This document shows, in pieces, positions 46,316 to 60,450 of a stretch of DNA of 64,000 bases. Numbering within the stretch: position 1 is the stretch's first letter; each line of letters opens with the position of its first letter. The stretch is taken from assembly GCA_002270565.1 (NCBI GenBank), contig NQMI01000066.1, positions 124,001 to 188,000 on the forward strand. Reading direction: 5' to 3'. A model generated the notes under the pieces. That model was not told the origin of the DNA and searched no databases. It worked only from the letters and a program-made list of their open reading frames with translations. The DNA comes from Stenocarpella maydis. Taxonomy: Eukaryota; Ascomycota; Sordariomycetes; Diaporthales; Diaporthaceae. The translations under genes and the position numbers were made by a program.

Positions 46316-46902
46316 GGGCCATTCGACCTGCGCCAAAAATGATGAAGTTGTTCTTCTTTCGTCACTCAGCGATGCTCGCACCCAAGCATGGCTTCAATAG
46401 ATTGACATTCAACACTGCGAAGGCCGAGCCGAGAATCCCAGGTGCATCACCTGGACGGCGTCTTACAATACACCTCGAATCCCTGGGCGCATCTCATCAT
46501 GCCATGGTCATCCACCTCAGGCCGCTGCTCGGACTATTCTTCCACCCCGTATTCACCACAAACCACTGGGGTCCATCGTAATCACAGCCAGATTTGAGTG
46601 GTCATCAATGCATTTTCGAAGGTGTTCTAAAGGTCATCATCACTGCCACTCCGCGACCCTGTCCCGCCCCGCCGCTCTCCTGCTATGTGTACAGATACAA
46701 TCGTACAAACGTCACCGCCGCGGCCTCGTGCTCGGAAATCGTCGACATCGCCCGCCCGAATCCTCCCTCAATATGCAATTTCCTGAGCTGGTTTGTGATC
46801 ATAGGCTTCACACCTATTTGAGTGGAGGCTAGGTAGATATGGTGCGATCCTGTAGGCATCCTGCCCTCTAATTTCGCCCGTGGTTCTTCGGTCTGACTGC
46901 AG
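46316..46902. other. Intergenic between convergent TYW1 and TOM20
   Basis: Two 3' flanks meet here. No coding evidence. Confidence 0.6.
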
Positions 46903-47681
46903 TTAGTCCAGGCCGACGTTGGGCATATCGGCGAGGTTGGCGAGGTTTGGCATTCCAGGAACACCGCCGGCGCTGGCCATGCTCTCCAGCCTCAGACTGG
47001 GGTCGTATGCGATCATTTCTGCCAGGAGGTCGAGGATTGGCTGTTTATGGATTCGTTTAGCAAAAACGGCGCTTTTATTGTTGCAGCACACGACGACATA
47101 TCGGGCAACCCACCTTTGGTACCGTCTTGTCGTAGATGTTAATAAGATCCCCTGGTGTTGGGTACACCTTCAGGCCCTTGTAGAATGCCAACGCCGCCTC
47201 GAGAGCGCGAGATGCTGTATCATCGTATCCAGTCAGCCATGGAGCCCACACAAGGCGCTAGATTCGACGGAGCCGCGGCGCCCCTCTTCTTGTGCCACAC
47301 TCACGGTCTGCACCCAGCTGCTCTCCCATCGTCACCTGGTCCAGGAAGTAGGCCTCCTTCTCCTCCACGCTCGTGGGGAAACCCTCTTCAATGGCCTCGT
47401 CCACGGCGGCCTTGATCTCGTGGCGCCTGTTCTGGCTCTCGACCTCGGCGTGCTCCTTTGCCTGTCGCATCTGCTTGCGCTCGTTGCGCCGGAGGTTTCT
47501 CCTGAATTCGGGCTTGTTTCGTCGTGCGTGGTCGAAGTAGACTGCGTAGGCTGGACAACGGCAAGGGTCAGCTGGAAAGCGCATCACTGGTCGTCTCTGC
47601 GGGTGCATCTGTACCAAGGAGGCCTGTCGCCACCGCAGCGACCGTTGCAGTCGCGATGACTGTGGTTTGTGATGATGCCAT
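46903..47681 (-). CDS. TOM20: Mitochondrial import receptor subunit Tom20
   Basis: Four exons on the minus strand: 47681-47615, 47550-47305, 47214-47114, 47040-46903; 183 aa. Introns are 64, 90 and 73 bp, all GT..AG. The N-terminal anchor ([20 protein letters not shown]) is rebuilt by the first junction and is followed by [20 protein letters not shown], the basic flank typical of Tom20. The receptor domain reads [19 protein letters not shown], then [20 protein letters not shown] across the second junction and [20 protein letters not shown] across the third. The tail is Ala/Gly/Pro/Asn-rich ([12 protein letters not shown]). Tom20 sits in the outer mitochondrial membrane and binds presequences for the TOM complex. 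It diverges from EXO84 with 440 bp between ATGs. Confidence 0.95.
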
Positions 47682-48121
47682 TGTGCGTCTGCGGGGGTCT
47701 TCGGAATCCCTTGTTGAACAAGTACTGGACAAGGAAAACGTTCGAGAGGGAGGACCAGAATCTTGCGGGAGAAAGTGGTTTCCAAACAAGTCGCGCCAAG
47801 GGTGACTGGTCCTGCGTAACAGAGTGGTAGGTAGGTTTCTGAAGGCTGGTACCAGTATCCGGTTCTTTGAAGCTCCAATAGCTAGCTCATGGCCAATTTT
47901 TACGCCGGGGGGAACGTAAGGTACCTGGGGTTGTAGTGATAAGTACACCCCCGGCAGTGGCCACCCTACCCACTCAGGGTACCTCTAGGTAGGTACCTAA
48001 TTGCCCAAGGTGCGAAACACACCTGCGGAAGAGGCCCAGAGCTTCCACCAACATCCCTCCTCCCTCGCCATCCCCGCCCCAGTTCCTCCAGCACACGTCC
48101 AATCCGCCATCGATATCAGCA
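47682..48121. promoter_or_regulatory. Shared divergent promoter TOM20 / EXO84
   Basis: 440 bp serve both genes. A cluster of GGTACC-containing palindromes (about 47918-47925 and 47976-48000, including CTAGGTAGGTACCTA) lies on the EXO84 side. A CCAAT core is present near 47892 on the top strand. Confidence 0.5.
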
Positions 48122-50283
48122 ATGTCGGAAGAGAGGAGGGGCATCTCCCTCCGGAAGGGAGGCAAAAGGAACCAACGGCCCAAGATCAGCGCGCCCCGTC
48201 AGATCTCGGAACCCATCGCCAACGATGGCGTCCCCGTCCCACGAAGCTCGGGGGGCGCGAAGCCCATAGCTGTTGAGGCGACCCCTCGCCCGAGGCCGCC
48301 TCCTCAGGCTGGCGGCAAGACATCCGACTATGTGAAGCGTCGATACTCTACCCGGTACAACATCCCGGACAACTTCGATGTCACGGCCGCACCCCCGATG
48401 CCGACCATGCCCACCCTTGACAAGTACGAGCCATACCGGAAGCCAGCATCAGCGGACCCCCCGAGGTCACGGGGGGGTCCAGGCGGTGCTACACCGACCG
48501 TCGATGTCAAGTCTCTGAGAGATCCGAGACTCAACCCCGATGCATACGTTACCAGCGCGCTGGCCAACGCCACCGAGGACGAGATACCAGAGTTTGAGGA
48601 CCAGCTACAGAAGCTGAAGACACGAGCTGCCGCCGACCTGCAGCAGAATGTGTACCAGAATAGGACTCAGTTCATCAAGATCAGCAAAGAGGCAGAGAAG
48701 CTCAAGGAGGAGATGCGGAATCTCAAGAATCTCATGTCGGAGCTGAAAACGAACACGACAGTCCTACGGTCTGCTTCTTCCCGGAATGAGGAGTCCCCCG
48801 GGACCAACGGCGACTCTTTCTCGTCCGGAATGAGCAAAAGGGACAAGCGGAGCTCCGTCGTGGACAGGGCTGCCCTGTGGAACTCCCAGATGCAGGTCAG
48901 TATATGGAATGCGACGGAGGATGAGCAGCATGATGGCTAATAGTTGTGGACAGGCACTGTACAAGATGATTGAAGGCTCACAGAAGTTCTTGCCAAACTC
49001 AGTTGGTCGGCATATCATCCAGGATGCGGGTTCCTGGATCGAGCTGGACAATGCGACATACAAGTCGAGACGCTCCATCCAGATTGTCCTGTTGAACGAC
49101 CATCTGCTTATTGCATCTCGCAAAAAGAGAAAAACAGACAATCCAGAGGCCCGAGGCCCGGCGGTCAAGCTGGTTGCCGACCGCTGCTGGCCTGTCCTCG
49201 ACATCGAAGTCGTGGACATGGCAGGGACGCACGAGTCGTCCAGCAGCAGAACTAAGCTTACAGATGCCATCATGGTCCGTGGTGTGGGCCAGGATTCTGT
49301 CATATATCGTACCGAGAAACCGGATGATCCAGAGAAACGGTCACTCATGCTCAATATCCGCAAGGTGGTGGAAGACCTCCGGAGAAACATACAGTCCGAG
49401 AGAGAGGCAAACAACAAAGCCAAGGAGACCATCAACTACTTCGCATCCAGGGACCCGGGCCTTCTGCAAAAGACAGAGCTCCTGGAAACCCTTTCTGACA
49501 TCAAGGATATGCTTATCGAAGTCGATGGGAAGCAGCAGAATCTCCGCTGGGTCGAGAGCCAGATGGACGAGCTTGACATTGATATCGCCTTGCAGCGGAT
49601 CGAGCCGGCTGTGGTCAAAGTGGAGAAGCTCAAGAGCCTTTCTCGCAGCCTCAAGAGCAATATAGTCGCACAGGACTTCATCGAGTTCAAGGTTGAGGAA
49701 CGATGCTCCCGCCTAGCCGGGCTCATCACACGCGAGCTGAGCAGCACACACAGGGAAGTGAGCAAGACCAAGCTGCACGTCAGCTGGCTCAGTCGGCTTG
49801 GCTACGAAGACCGGGCCAGGGAAGCATATCTCGAGGCGAGGAGCAACATGATCCAGAAACGCTCCCGGTGAGTGTACATGTGATGACGAATGAATGCCAT
49901 GGGCGCTTGCTAATTTCTGTGACAGCCAATGTGTTTTCCAGGGAGACCTACACCTGTACATCTGGCAGATATCCTTTGTGTACTTTACTATGATTAAAAA
50001 CACGGTAGGCTGCTTCCAGGGCTGCTTCCCGCCGCCCATGATGAGCGCCTGTGTGAAGTGGGCCAAGGAGGAGGTCGAGGCGTTCAATGCCATCCTGGCA
50101 AGACAGCTCAGCAGCACCGAGAAGGGGAGCGAGGCGTGGACGAAGTGCATGGAGCAGGCCAAGGAGCATGCGAAGATGCTCTCTGAAGTTGGGCTGGACT
50201 TCCGGAATCTTGTTGGGCAGGAGCCGCCAGCAGCCAATGGCAATGTGCATAATAATGAGCCGGTTGGGCTGGGCCTGTCGTAA
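48122..50283 (+). CDS. EXO84: Exocyst complex component Exo84
   Basis: Three exons: 48122-48895, 48954-49867, 49926-50283; 681 aa. Both introns are 58 bp, GT..AG. The N-terminal 150 residues are basic and Pro-rich (SLRKGGKRN, DYVKRRYSTRYNIPDNFDV). Residues about 155-230 form a coiled coil (FEDQLQKLKTRAAADLQ to LKNLMSELKTN) that packs in the exocyst. A PH-like domain follows from about 265 (GSWIELDNATYKSRRSIQIV, LLNDHLLIASRKKR) across the first junction, then the helical Exo84 C-terminal region; the second junction restores RSRQCVFQGDLHLYIWQISF. Exo84 tethers secretory vesicles to the plasma membrane at growth sites as part of the octameric exocyst and is a Sec4/Ral-type GTPase partner. Confidence 0.93.
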
Positions 50284-51215
50284 GTTGGTAGGTTTGGTAG
50301 GTGATGGGAACCGAGGACGCACTCGTTGCTAGGAAATATGGCTGTCCTGGAGACACGACATTTTTCTTGCCGCAGGGTCTTGAGGAGTGGCATGGTTCAT
50401 CAGTACGACAAACGGCGTCTGAAGCAGCGGCAGTCTGTCTGCCTTTGGCGATCTTGCACACATATTCTAGATTATCATGTCAAATAATACTCGACGGCAA
50501 ATCAAAAACGGTCATCGTTGTCGGCCAGGATCCATGTTCTGTGACCTGCACCTGCACCTGCACCTGCGCCTGCTTTTGTTGTGTTGATTTGTTTGGTGTG
50601 GCAGCTGGGCTGGCTGGCTGGCTGGCTGGCTGAGCAACTGACTTATGGGAGAGCTCCTCTGACTGAGGGTGCGGCCCCCTTTTTCGCTAGCAGTTTTCGC
50701 TAGCAGCTGGACTGGCTGCGGGGCCCAAGGGGCCGTTGGGTGGTGTAGGTGGCGTTTGAGAGTGCAAATGGCGGCTGGCGCTACTGCTACTCTGCTCTCT
50801 CTGGCCGGGCAGGCTCCACATTCCCTCACTGGCTTTGAGAGAGGGCAACCTTGGAACCTTGGGACGACCTACCTACCTAAGCACGCATCCCACCATCGAC
50901 CTCTCCAGACAATCAATCCGCATCACAGCTTTGATACCCCCCCGTTGCGCATCCTTTCCGCACCCAACAGGAGCACCTCGCGGTCCTGCGAGTGAACCTC
51001 CAGGCCCCCTTGACAATCCTGCTGCGACCACCACGCCGAGCTGCACCTGCCCTCGTGCGAAAATCACCCACTGACTGCTTCCCACCGCGGGCCCAAAACG
51101 TCATTGTGTCCTGCCGCCGCCGCGATCGAATCCCGCCCACCACCTTGGCCCGGCGACCCTCGTCCCCAGCAAGAGAACACCTCGTCCACCGGTCGAGACG
51201 ACCTCGGAGCCCGTC
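50284..51215. other. Intergenic between EXO84 and PP2A genes
   Basis: EXO84 3' flank, then PP2A promoter. ACCTGC hexamers repeat near 50539-50573 and GGCT tetramers near 50607-50632. The 50950-51215 part is C/T-rich on top and probably the PP2A leader. No gene is visible. Confidence 0.55.
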
Positions 51216-52595
<1,380 letters not shown>

Positions 52596-53497
52596 ACTTG
52601 ATGCTTGGCCTTGGGAATCGGGCGTGTTGTGCAAAGAAAAGGCTTAGAAGCAAAGAGCGTTGAGGTAGATTAGCACCACTAGCAACATACATCGCCAGGA
52701 GTGGTGCATCCCTAACTTGTGTACCATTAATCAACTGTTCCTCCAGCTGGGCCTTGCCGCCCACTCGGGAAAGTTAGACAAGAGGGACCAATATTAGACG
52801 TCGTTTTGCATCCAGTCGGCTTATCAACATGATGACACGAGCATGGCCTCTCCCATCAAACGCCAGATCCACATTCTTGGTGAAGCGAGTCGGCCAACTA
52901 AGCCCCAGGCGGACGAGTACGTGTGGATTGTAGGATTGCTACCTCTGCAAGCAGACATCGCAACGCCGAACAGTGCATCAGTTCGGCCCGTTCAGGAGTA
53001 GCCGAGTGGCTTGGCCTCGCTACCGAATCCTGCAAACACAACCTGACCAGCTCGTCTGGGGCGCCCAAGGTGAGGTTTTCCCAAGCCATTGATTCATAGC
53101 TTGTTTCTGTTTCCACAATTCTCGGCTCATGCCGTCCATGAGTGCCTGCCACGCCGTGAACTCGAAGCAATGGTCTTCTCTTGGTGTATGGCAGGCGTTT
53201 TGCACTATCTATCGAGGTTGCGAGTGTTATTGGTGTCCGGAAAACCCATAAGGCCATCTGAGAAGGTCTTCCACATCCACTGCTAATTCGCCCAATTTTC
53301 CTGTGGAAGCGCATCATTATTATTGCAATCTGTATTACATCATCTGCTAACACCACCTTTACGGCTACGCCTTAATACACTGTCAGTACTGGTTAACTAT
53401 AACTTATGGTTCAGTGGTGATAGTGGCCTTGCACGGCCACAGAGCCGCCCAAAGGCTGAGTGCATGTACAACTCCCATTGCCGGTCAACCGAGAAGG
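52596..53497. other. Intergenic between convergent PP2A and 7TM genes
   Basis: Two 3' flanks. A stretch at about 52996-53016 looks like a tRNA D-arm (GTAGCCGAGTGGCTTGG) but lacks a B box at the right distance. No gene is supported. Confidence 0.55.
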
Positions 53498-54748
53498 TCA
53501 CTCAGAATCGTGCACGGCCTCATTCTCCAGCTCCTCCAGCGCCTTGGTCTCCCACTCGCTCTGCCGCCTGCTCTGCTCGGCCGGGCTGTTCATCATGGTC
53601 TCGCCCCCAAAGACGTCGATTTCACGGTTGATACTCACGCTGCTCCCACCCGCCGCCGCCGCCGCCGCCTTGCCGTAGCCCACCCTCTCGCCCGAGTAAT
53701 GGCCGGGCCCGCTGCTGCCGTCGGGGACGTGGTAGCGCCTATCGAAGCGGGCGATGGCGTAGGCGTAGACGACCACAAGCTCGATAACGAAGTTGAAGCA
53801 GTAGAAGCACGCCTTTGAGTGGTACCACGCCGGGTCGGCGGCGGCCCTGGGCGTGGTGAAGTTGACGCCGATGCGGAAGCCCGCGCCGAGCGCGAGGACG
53901 GCCGAGGTAAACAGGAGCAGCCCGACTTTTGTGCGCTGGCGGCCCTGGCCGAACTTCTCCGGGCGCGGGATAGCCCGCGGGGCCGCAAGGGCCGCGAGGG
54001 TGATGAGGATGGGCAGGAAGGCGAGGACCGCAAGGAAGGTGCCAGCGAAGAGCTGGATGTCGCGGTCGATGCGGCGGGTAGTCGGGTCCAGGGTAAAGAA
54101 GGAGTCGACGGTCACGGTGATGACCATGACCAGCAGCGCCGCGACGCAGAAGTACAGGAACCGGAAGGCCAAGGCCAGCCCGCGAGACCAGCCCAGGCGC
54201 GGGTGGTACGACCTGACGATGCGCTGGGCGAAGATGAGGTTGACGATAAAGAGGAGGAGGACGCCGGCCTGGACAAAGATGTTGGCCGCGATGGCGATGT
54301 TGACGCTGCGCGGGCGCGAGGCCCAGACGATGCGCAGGACCAGCGTCGTGATGCGGGCCACGCAGAACCCGAAGAGTAGCGCCGAGAAGACGACTGGTAC
54401 CTGTTAGCCGCCTGCTACGGGACCCAGAGTGGTACATTCTGGAACATGGCGAGGAAAAGAGATGGGCCGACTGTAGCAGGGTAAGAATGGCACTCACACT
54501 TGTGGTCGCGCTTGTGGTTGACGCGGAAGATGACCAGGTGAGTCGCGGCCCCGGCGACGAACAGGAGAATGAGGCAGGCGCAGATGGGGTCGTCGAGGGG
54601 GATGGTGGGGTGTCCGCCCAGGAGGGCTGCCGTGGGAGCATAGGGAGGCCCGGACTGTGGCTGGCTCAGTATTGACGTGTGGGACTGTGAAGGGGGAGAG
54701 TACGGTGCTCACCATTGCCTGGGGGCCTTTCCCCTCCGTCGATGACAT
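53498..54748 (-). CDS. Seven-transmembrane fungal protein (DUF3112-like)
   Basis: Three exons on the minus strand: 54748-54713, 54654-54498 and 54393-53498; 362 aa, introns 58 and 104 bp. The first junction joins QAM to SGPPYAPTAALLGGHPTIPL and the second HK to FVFSALLFGFCVARITTLVL, both in frame. Seven hydrophobic segments can be drawn: CACLILLFVAGAATHLVIF, VFSALLFGFCVARITTLVL, ANIFVQAGVLLLFIVNLIF, FRFLYFCVAALLVMVITVTV, AGTFLAVLAFLPILITLAAL, LLLFTSAVLALGAGFRIGV and FYCFNFVIELVVVYAYAIA. The tail is cytosolic, Gly/Ala/Ser- and Glu-rich. This resembles the ascomycete-specific family often labelled DUF3112 or receptor-like; no ligand or partner is known to me. A structural GPCR role is possible but unproven. 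Confidence 0.75.
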
Positions 54749-57700
54749 TATCGGTGTTGGTGTTTCTGATTTATGACTGATTTTTCACGATGCGGTAAAC
54801 ACCATAGACGGTTGGCTTTTCTCAGTGTCCAAGAATTGAAAACAAGAGTCTCACGAGAGTGACCGGCGTTGATATAAACAACGGCTGGCAGGGTGGTGAC
54901 ATCTCATGGATAAGGCAGTAGGGCAAGGGCCGTTCGCAGTAGTCCAGTCACGGATAGCCTCCGAACAAATACGAACCACGGGGTTCGTCCGATCGTGAAG
55001 GTTCGTGGTGGCACAAGCCTGGAGTAGCACAACAGCATGAGGCGTCAAGAGACCAACGGCATGCGATCTGAGCCCAGTCTCAACGGGAGCACTGATGTAC
55101 TCCGTATATATACACATATACACCACCACGACAGATGACGGAAGGGAAAGGACCATGTTATCCATGGTTGCTCACCTCTATGGGATAGCCGGGAAGCTCG
55201 CGCCCACGATCGGTGAAGTCGGATGGGCGAAAGCTCTCGAATGTCGGAGGGGTCAGAGAGGCGAGCCCGCGTATGATGTCAGCAGGCCGGTCGCCTGGTG
55301 ACCAAAGTCTCGGGTCCAGGTCGGGAAAATTGGAGCACGAACCTCCGTCCTCGGTCCGTGGACCCCCTGAATCAGGACATACGAAACAAGACCAAGTCAT
55401 TGGAAATGCCGGGAACGACATCTATCCCACTCCGAGAGCGAGACACTACTGACAATCGTGTCTGATTATTTCACATGAGACGATACACCAGAGGCCTACC
55501 ACCCGCAACTGTACGTCACACGCGACGTTGAAACAATTCGGTCATCCGAGGGCGGTTGGACGCCGAGCGTATCTCAAGCCAGGGTCCAAAGCCCTTGGGA
55601 CCGTGCAGATATATGCTAGACCGTTGCGCTCTTCAGGGCGACGGCGTAGTCTGCTGTGAGATGAGTGAAAGCTCATCCTGGGCCAAGGAGGCAGTTGCTC
55701 CTGCAGATGATTGTCATTTAATACTGTTTCCACACCAGCCGTCTCATATCTCTTGGGATAGGGTAGAGGACACAAAGCAAAGGGACGAGCCCCGAGAGAC
55801 TGGCAGACTGGCAACTGGGTGGTGACCTCGCAGTCTGTGCGGAAGCCAATCTTGCGCCAACTGGCAGCAGCTTCGGCACCATCCGATTGCAACCACCCTG
55901 GGTCTTTGACCATCTCTGCTTCCGGCGGTGGTCGAACCCGTCCTAAAAAATCCTGCTGGCCTTGGCTGGCCTATCGAGTACTACAGCAGAAGGCGCCTTC
56001 CCGCAAATATAAGCACGCTGTGATGGCGACGTCGACAACAAACACATGCCGGCCGTGTTGGTGAGAATTGTCCCCGTCGTTGGATTTCAGCCTGATCATG
56101 TGAGGTCGAAGCTTTTGCTTCCCTGTAATTGTGGCTGCATGTGGAGGGATGAATCCTGTGGTGATCAGCCTCGCGTCTCTCCTAATTAACGAGGCTAGGC
56201 CACAGCCGCATGTGGTCACCCCACAGGGGACTAGTATATTATGCCGAACATGCTGGACCCGGGAAGTCACTATTCACTATGTGAGGCCACAACCCACGCT
56301 CGGGGACGTGGGTGCATCCATTTTCCCTGTAGCTTCAGAACAGCTGTGTCGGGCGCTCTCATCGTTCAACCGTCGCCCGCGATTTTGAGCGTCGGGGCCA
56401 GCACTATCAATCGGCCGACTGCCCGGCACTTGTGAGAGAACAACCGCCGTCACGGCCGCCGGGCAACCTGGACAAGACATCAGTAGCCCGGTCGTCGGAC
56501 TCGCGGGACAAGTTGGATTACTGCTACGTCGGCCGTCCGCTCACGGGAGCACCCTCAGGCCGGAGGGTTAAGAGCCTTGTCTCATAGATATGCCTGAACG
56601 GTATCTACGCCGCCAGACCATCGCGGCGTTTTGCGGCCAGATGGGCCTCGGCTGCTTTTCAGCCCCCCCCCCCCAGCGCGGTCCCAGGCGGCGGGGGTTT
56701 GGGAGGGTATACATGTACCCCCTTCGCGCGCCCGGTATTGCTGCTCGAATTGATGGAGAGGACGAACCCCGCGTGCGTGCAGCAATCACGTCTTCGCGAT
56801 GCAATGCGACGAAACCCGGGCGAATCACCGCAGAAGTGGGTGTGATCACGCGGGCATCGGCCGCAGCACCGTCGTTGAAGAGAGAAGGCGAGCTTTGGAT
56901 TACCCTGGCAGAACTGGCAGACGTGTGGCAGGAGGCCTGCCAGATTAAACATGTATGCGCACACGGGTTGCGGGGAAGAGGGCGTCTGCCGCCATCGACG
57001 ACAAGATTTCGTCTGAAGATGCCGTCTCAACTCTGGAGCTCGCCCACCCCTTGGGTCCATGGGGGGCTGAGCGTCACAGGCCCTGGGGTCTATTCCTCCC
57101 TCGCCTGGGTGAGCCGCGAAATCCCAGCGGGGGCGCAGGCATGGGCGGTCGGCTTTCTTGGACAAACCGCCGGGCAGGGGGGGGGTGGTCGAGGACGTGT
57201 ATCCGTCGCGGAACGGCAACGGCGATGTGATACCAGGACCAGAGTCGAGCGGCCAGCTCGAATGGACTGCCCAAACAGGCCTGAAGCGTTTGAGGGCTCC
57301 TCGGGATCTGGTCCTTCTTGTTGGTGGCGAGAGCCGACGGGAGCAGTCGTCCAGCCGCGACGAGTGCGTCCAGGTCACAAGCACACGAGCGCGTGCAGTC
57401 TCTCTCGGTGTCGCCCTGCTTTTGTGTTTAGCTCTTGTTGCAATACGAAGACGCGCTTGTTAGGGACAGGGAGGAGAAGATTGAAAAAAAGAAAGCAAGC
57501 CGGCGGTAGGGCGAGGATGGACGGCCATCCCAAGTCGGCTGCGACTGCAACACGGGCGAGGGCCAGTGAGCCGATGCAATCCGACGCTGAATCTTGGTCC
57601 CTTCAGATCTCGTCGACGGGGCTGGCGTGCGGCTGGGACGACTGCAACGCAATATTGACGAGGAGGCTCGAGGCCAGGCCGGTATGAGCAGTCTCAGGAC

Positions 57701-60450
57701 TTGTCTCAAACAACCCAGGTGGCTTTGTCCCGAGCGAGGCACCATACTAGCCTCCCCTCTCCACCGCTCTACACTAGTGTGCTGTGTAGAAGGGCGGCTC
57801 GTCGTCTTTCCACTCCCGTCCTTGACTCGAGGGCCCCACCGTGTCGCGCGGACATCTGACGCTCTGTGCTCCCGGGCTTCCTCGACTCCAAGCCCTTCTT
57901 GCTGGTGCCGCAGGCGCCGGCGTGTAGCTCGACCAGTGAGGTGTCGTGGAATTGACTATCAATTGGCCCCATGTCTTTGCTACCCTGGGTTCGTTCGTCT
58001 TCCGTGTCCCGCCATTCTCAATCACGGGTACACATGGTATTCTCAACCTCGTCCACGATTGATCCGGGGAGGGCCTTGGGATCCCTGCGAGGTACTCGGC
58101 ACACCAGGTCTTGTAAACAGCCGGCCCCGCGACTGGACAGGGACGACAGCTGTGAGAGAGAGTGTGTCGTGAGCTGGGGCGGCTGACGGGAAATCTCCCA
58201 GATGGCCTGGGATCCCCGTCTCTTATCTAGCTAGCATAAACCATCAGCCATACTAAGTGATCCTCCCGCGTCGACCCCACTGCCCTGACCATGCAAGCAC
58301 ATGCGCAGCCCGGGCAGTAGTACGAGCTTTTGAAATTATGCTGGGCCGCGCCGTCCGTGTCCTCGACTGACGGCCTCTTGTGGCAAGACAGCCAGGCTGC
58401 GACTGCAGCTGCCAGTGCGGTCCTGACAGGCACGATGCACGAGACAGGAGGACCCGAGCCGTTGTGCCTCGCAATCAAACAGCCGTGGGCTCATGTAGGG
58501 CCAGCATAAGGGCAGGGAGGTCGACAAGTTGCCGAGGGCCTCACCGTCATGCGAGGGCGCGGGGGGGGGTCCTATCAATAGCAACTGTGGTCGCCTGCGA
58601 CGAGCTAAGCCTGCCAGGCGGTGCGACGCAGTCGACACGGCAGCACGGAGACGACAGCGTCGGTGGTCCAATGGTGGGCATGTCAAGAGGCCTTCTCATT
58701 TCGGGCCCTGGCTCTCTCACGCGCCCTCCCCCCCGCCCCCAAAGAAAACCACCCAGCCCCGGTCCTTGTTCCTGATCGGCTAGCCCATCTCGGCTACACC
58801 CCCATATTGGGACGAGATTCTTGTTGTCTGCGGCGGAGCGAGGGTGTTCCCCTTTCGCAAATCACTCTAGTCCATGTAATTCGGATGGGCTTGCCTCGCC
58901 TGCTCGTCTGTTGCTGTGTCTTTGTGTCGATCGGCCTTTTGCTGTTCTTGCTCCTCCTCACCACCAAGATCTGCCGTCGTCGTGCATCTTCCCCCCTCAC
59001 GCACGCAGCAAGCCCTCCAGACAAATCCTGCCCGCTGTCGAGTGCATACATACACACGTACGTACGTACGTAGTATACATGCCTGCCTGGGCATAGGTGC
59101 TCGGTACATAATACACACCCACACACCGACCGACCGCCTGAGGGGGAAACGAGGTGCAATAGCCCGGGTCACGGCGTTGTAATCCTCTCGCGCGCACACA
59201 TCCATCGTACACGGCAGACGTCGGCCGACCGCAATCACCGCAGAGCACTCTCGTCGGAGCGAAGACATTGGGTTTCCTTCCTTCTGCTGCCGTCTCAGGT
59301 CTCTTGACTGCCACTCGTTTGTCCAATTGCGTCCAGATCCCAACTACCGCACCCTCTTTTGTTTCTGTTTGACCTGCTGTCGCAGCACAAGGTCCCTCCC
59401 TAATCACTTTCATACATACTTGCATGCTTGCATGTGTACATACATACATCCATACATCCATCCATCCATCCACATACACACACACGCACACACACACACA
59501 CACACTTCGTCCACTAATTAATTGTTCCCCCGATCCGACTCTCTCACTCTCCACACCTCACCCACCAGACCACCGCCTTCCCCTCCTCCTCCTTGTCGCC
59601 GTCCTCCTCTTCCGGTCCTACGGTCATCGTGCCCGCGGGCTCGTTACCACCACACCCGTCCCTCCCAGTGTTGCCTTGCATTAGGCCGGCCGCCCACACC
59701 ACGGATCCCCCCACCGCAGCTTGTTGGCGCTTCTGCAGCAGGCGCATGATCAAGACCGCATCGTTCCTCCCGTCCCTGCATTGGCCCGACCTATCACCGC
59801 GAGAACAACCACGCCCGAGGCCCCTTCTCTGGTCCCCGGTCCCTGGGCTCCTCGCACCTTCCTCACCTGCGCGTCCGGCCTTGGTGTCTCTGCCTCCGGC
59901 TGCTGTCGTTCATTTCACTTGAAGAGGCTCCCTCTTCCTGCCCGCAGCCCGGCACACTTCTTCCACCCAGGAAGAAACACACTTCTGCCACCGCCGACCC
60001 ACCTCTCAAGCGGCGACCCGCACGCCTACGCGACCTGACTTGGCTCTGCCCAACCTCGCGCGTGATATCAGCCGCGTCAGTGAGGCTTCATCTCGGCCCG
60101 GCAATATCACCTCCTTCGAGCGACATACAGCACCGCCTGGAAATCCGATAGAGACCGCCCATCTCGCCACGGCCCTCTTTTTTGGCCGTCTCGTCACTCA
60201 CGGCCACTCTACTTGGACCACATGTCAAGCTTTCGTACGACGATGAATTGTGTTCTGGCGTGATACAGTACCCACCAACACACCGTATCTCTCGCTTTCG
60301 TCGCAAGAGAAAGAAACAAAGACCCGATCCATTCGCCTGAGACGGCAGCTGTTCACCCAGAAAAGGACCGCAAGTGCCGTTTCGGTGTCGGGAAGTAGCC
60401 GAGGGTGAGGCCACAACCCAAGCGGCGCGTCCCTCCAGACCGCCGGCGCC
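54749..60450. other. 5.7 kb gene-free region
   Basis: No frame here resembles a known protein or joins convincingly by splicing; the largest (plus, about 56590-57687) has shadows of similar quality on the other strand. Features are a C12 run near 56667-56678, a G run near 58561-58568, TACG repeats near 59055-59072, and a CATA/CATC/CA microsatellite at about 59424-59508. From about 59200 to 60400 the top strand is strongly C/T-rich, which suggests a long promoter and 5' leader of the SH3-tailed gene. Non-coding RNAs cannot be excluded. Confidence 0.55.
59424..59508. repeat. CATA/CATC/CA compound microsatellite
   Basis: Tetranucleotide arrays (TACA, CATC) pass into a CA dinucleotide array. The location is the probable upstream region of the SH3-tailed membrane protein. 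Confidence 0.9.

Noticed and set aside
52996..53060. tRNA-like D-arm (GTAGCCGAGTGG..)
   Set aside because: No B box (GGTTCGAATCC) at the needed distance and no acceptor-stem pairing found.
53739..54641. 300-codon minus frame over the 7TM gene
   Set aside because: Pro/Arg/His-rich shadow; the 7TM frame has splice sites and membrane segments while this has none.
56590..57687. 365-codon plus-strand frame
   Set aside because: Opposite-strand frames of similar length overlap it, it spans a C12 run, and the peptide has no domain-like pattern.
58868..58990. Hydrophobic peptide (MGLPRLLVCC..) considered as the missing signal exon of the SH3 protein
   Set aside because: It is 1.5 kb upstream with no donor that would join in the right phase to 60438 or 60451.
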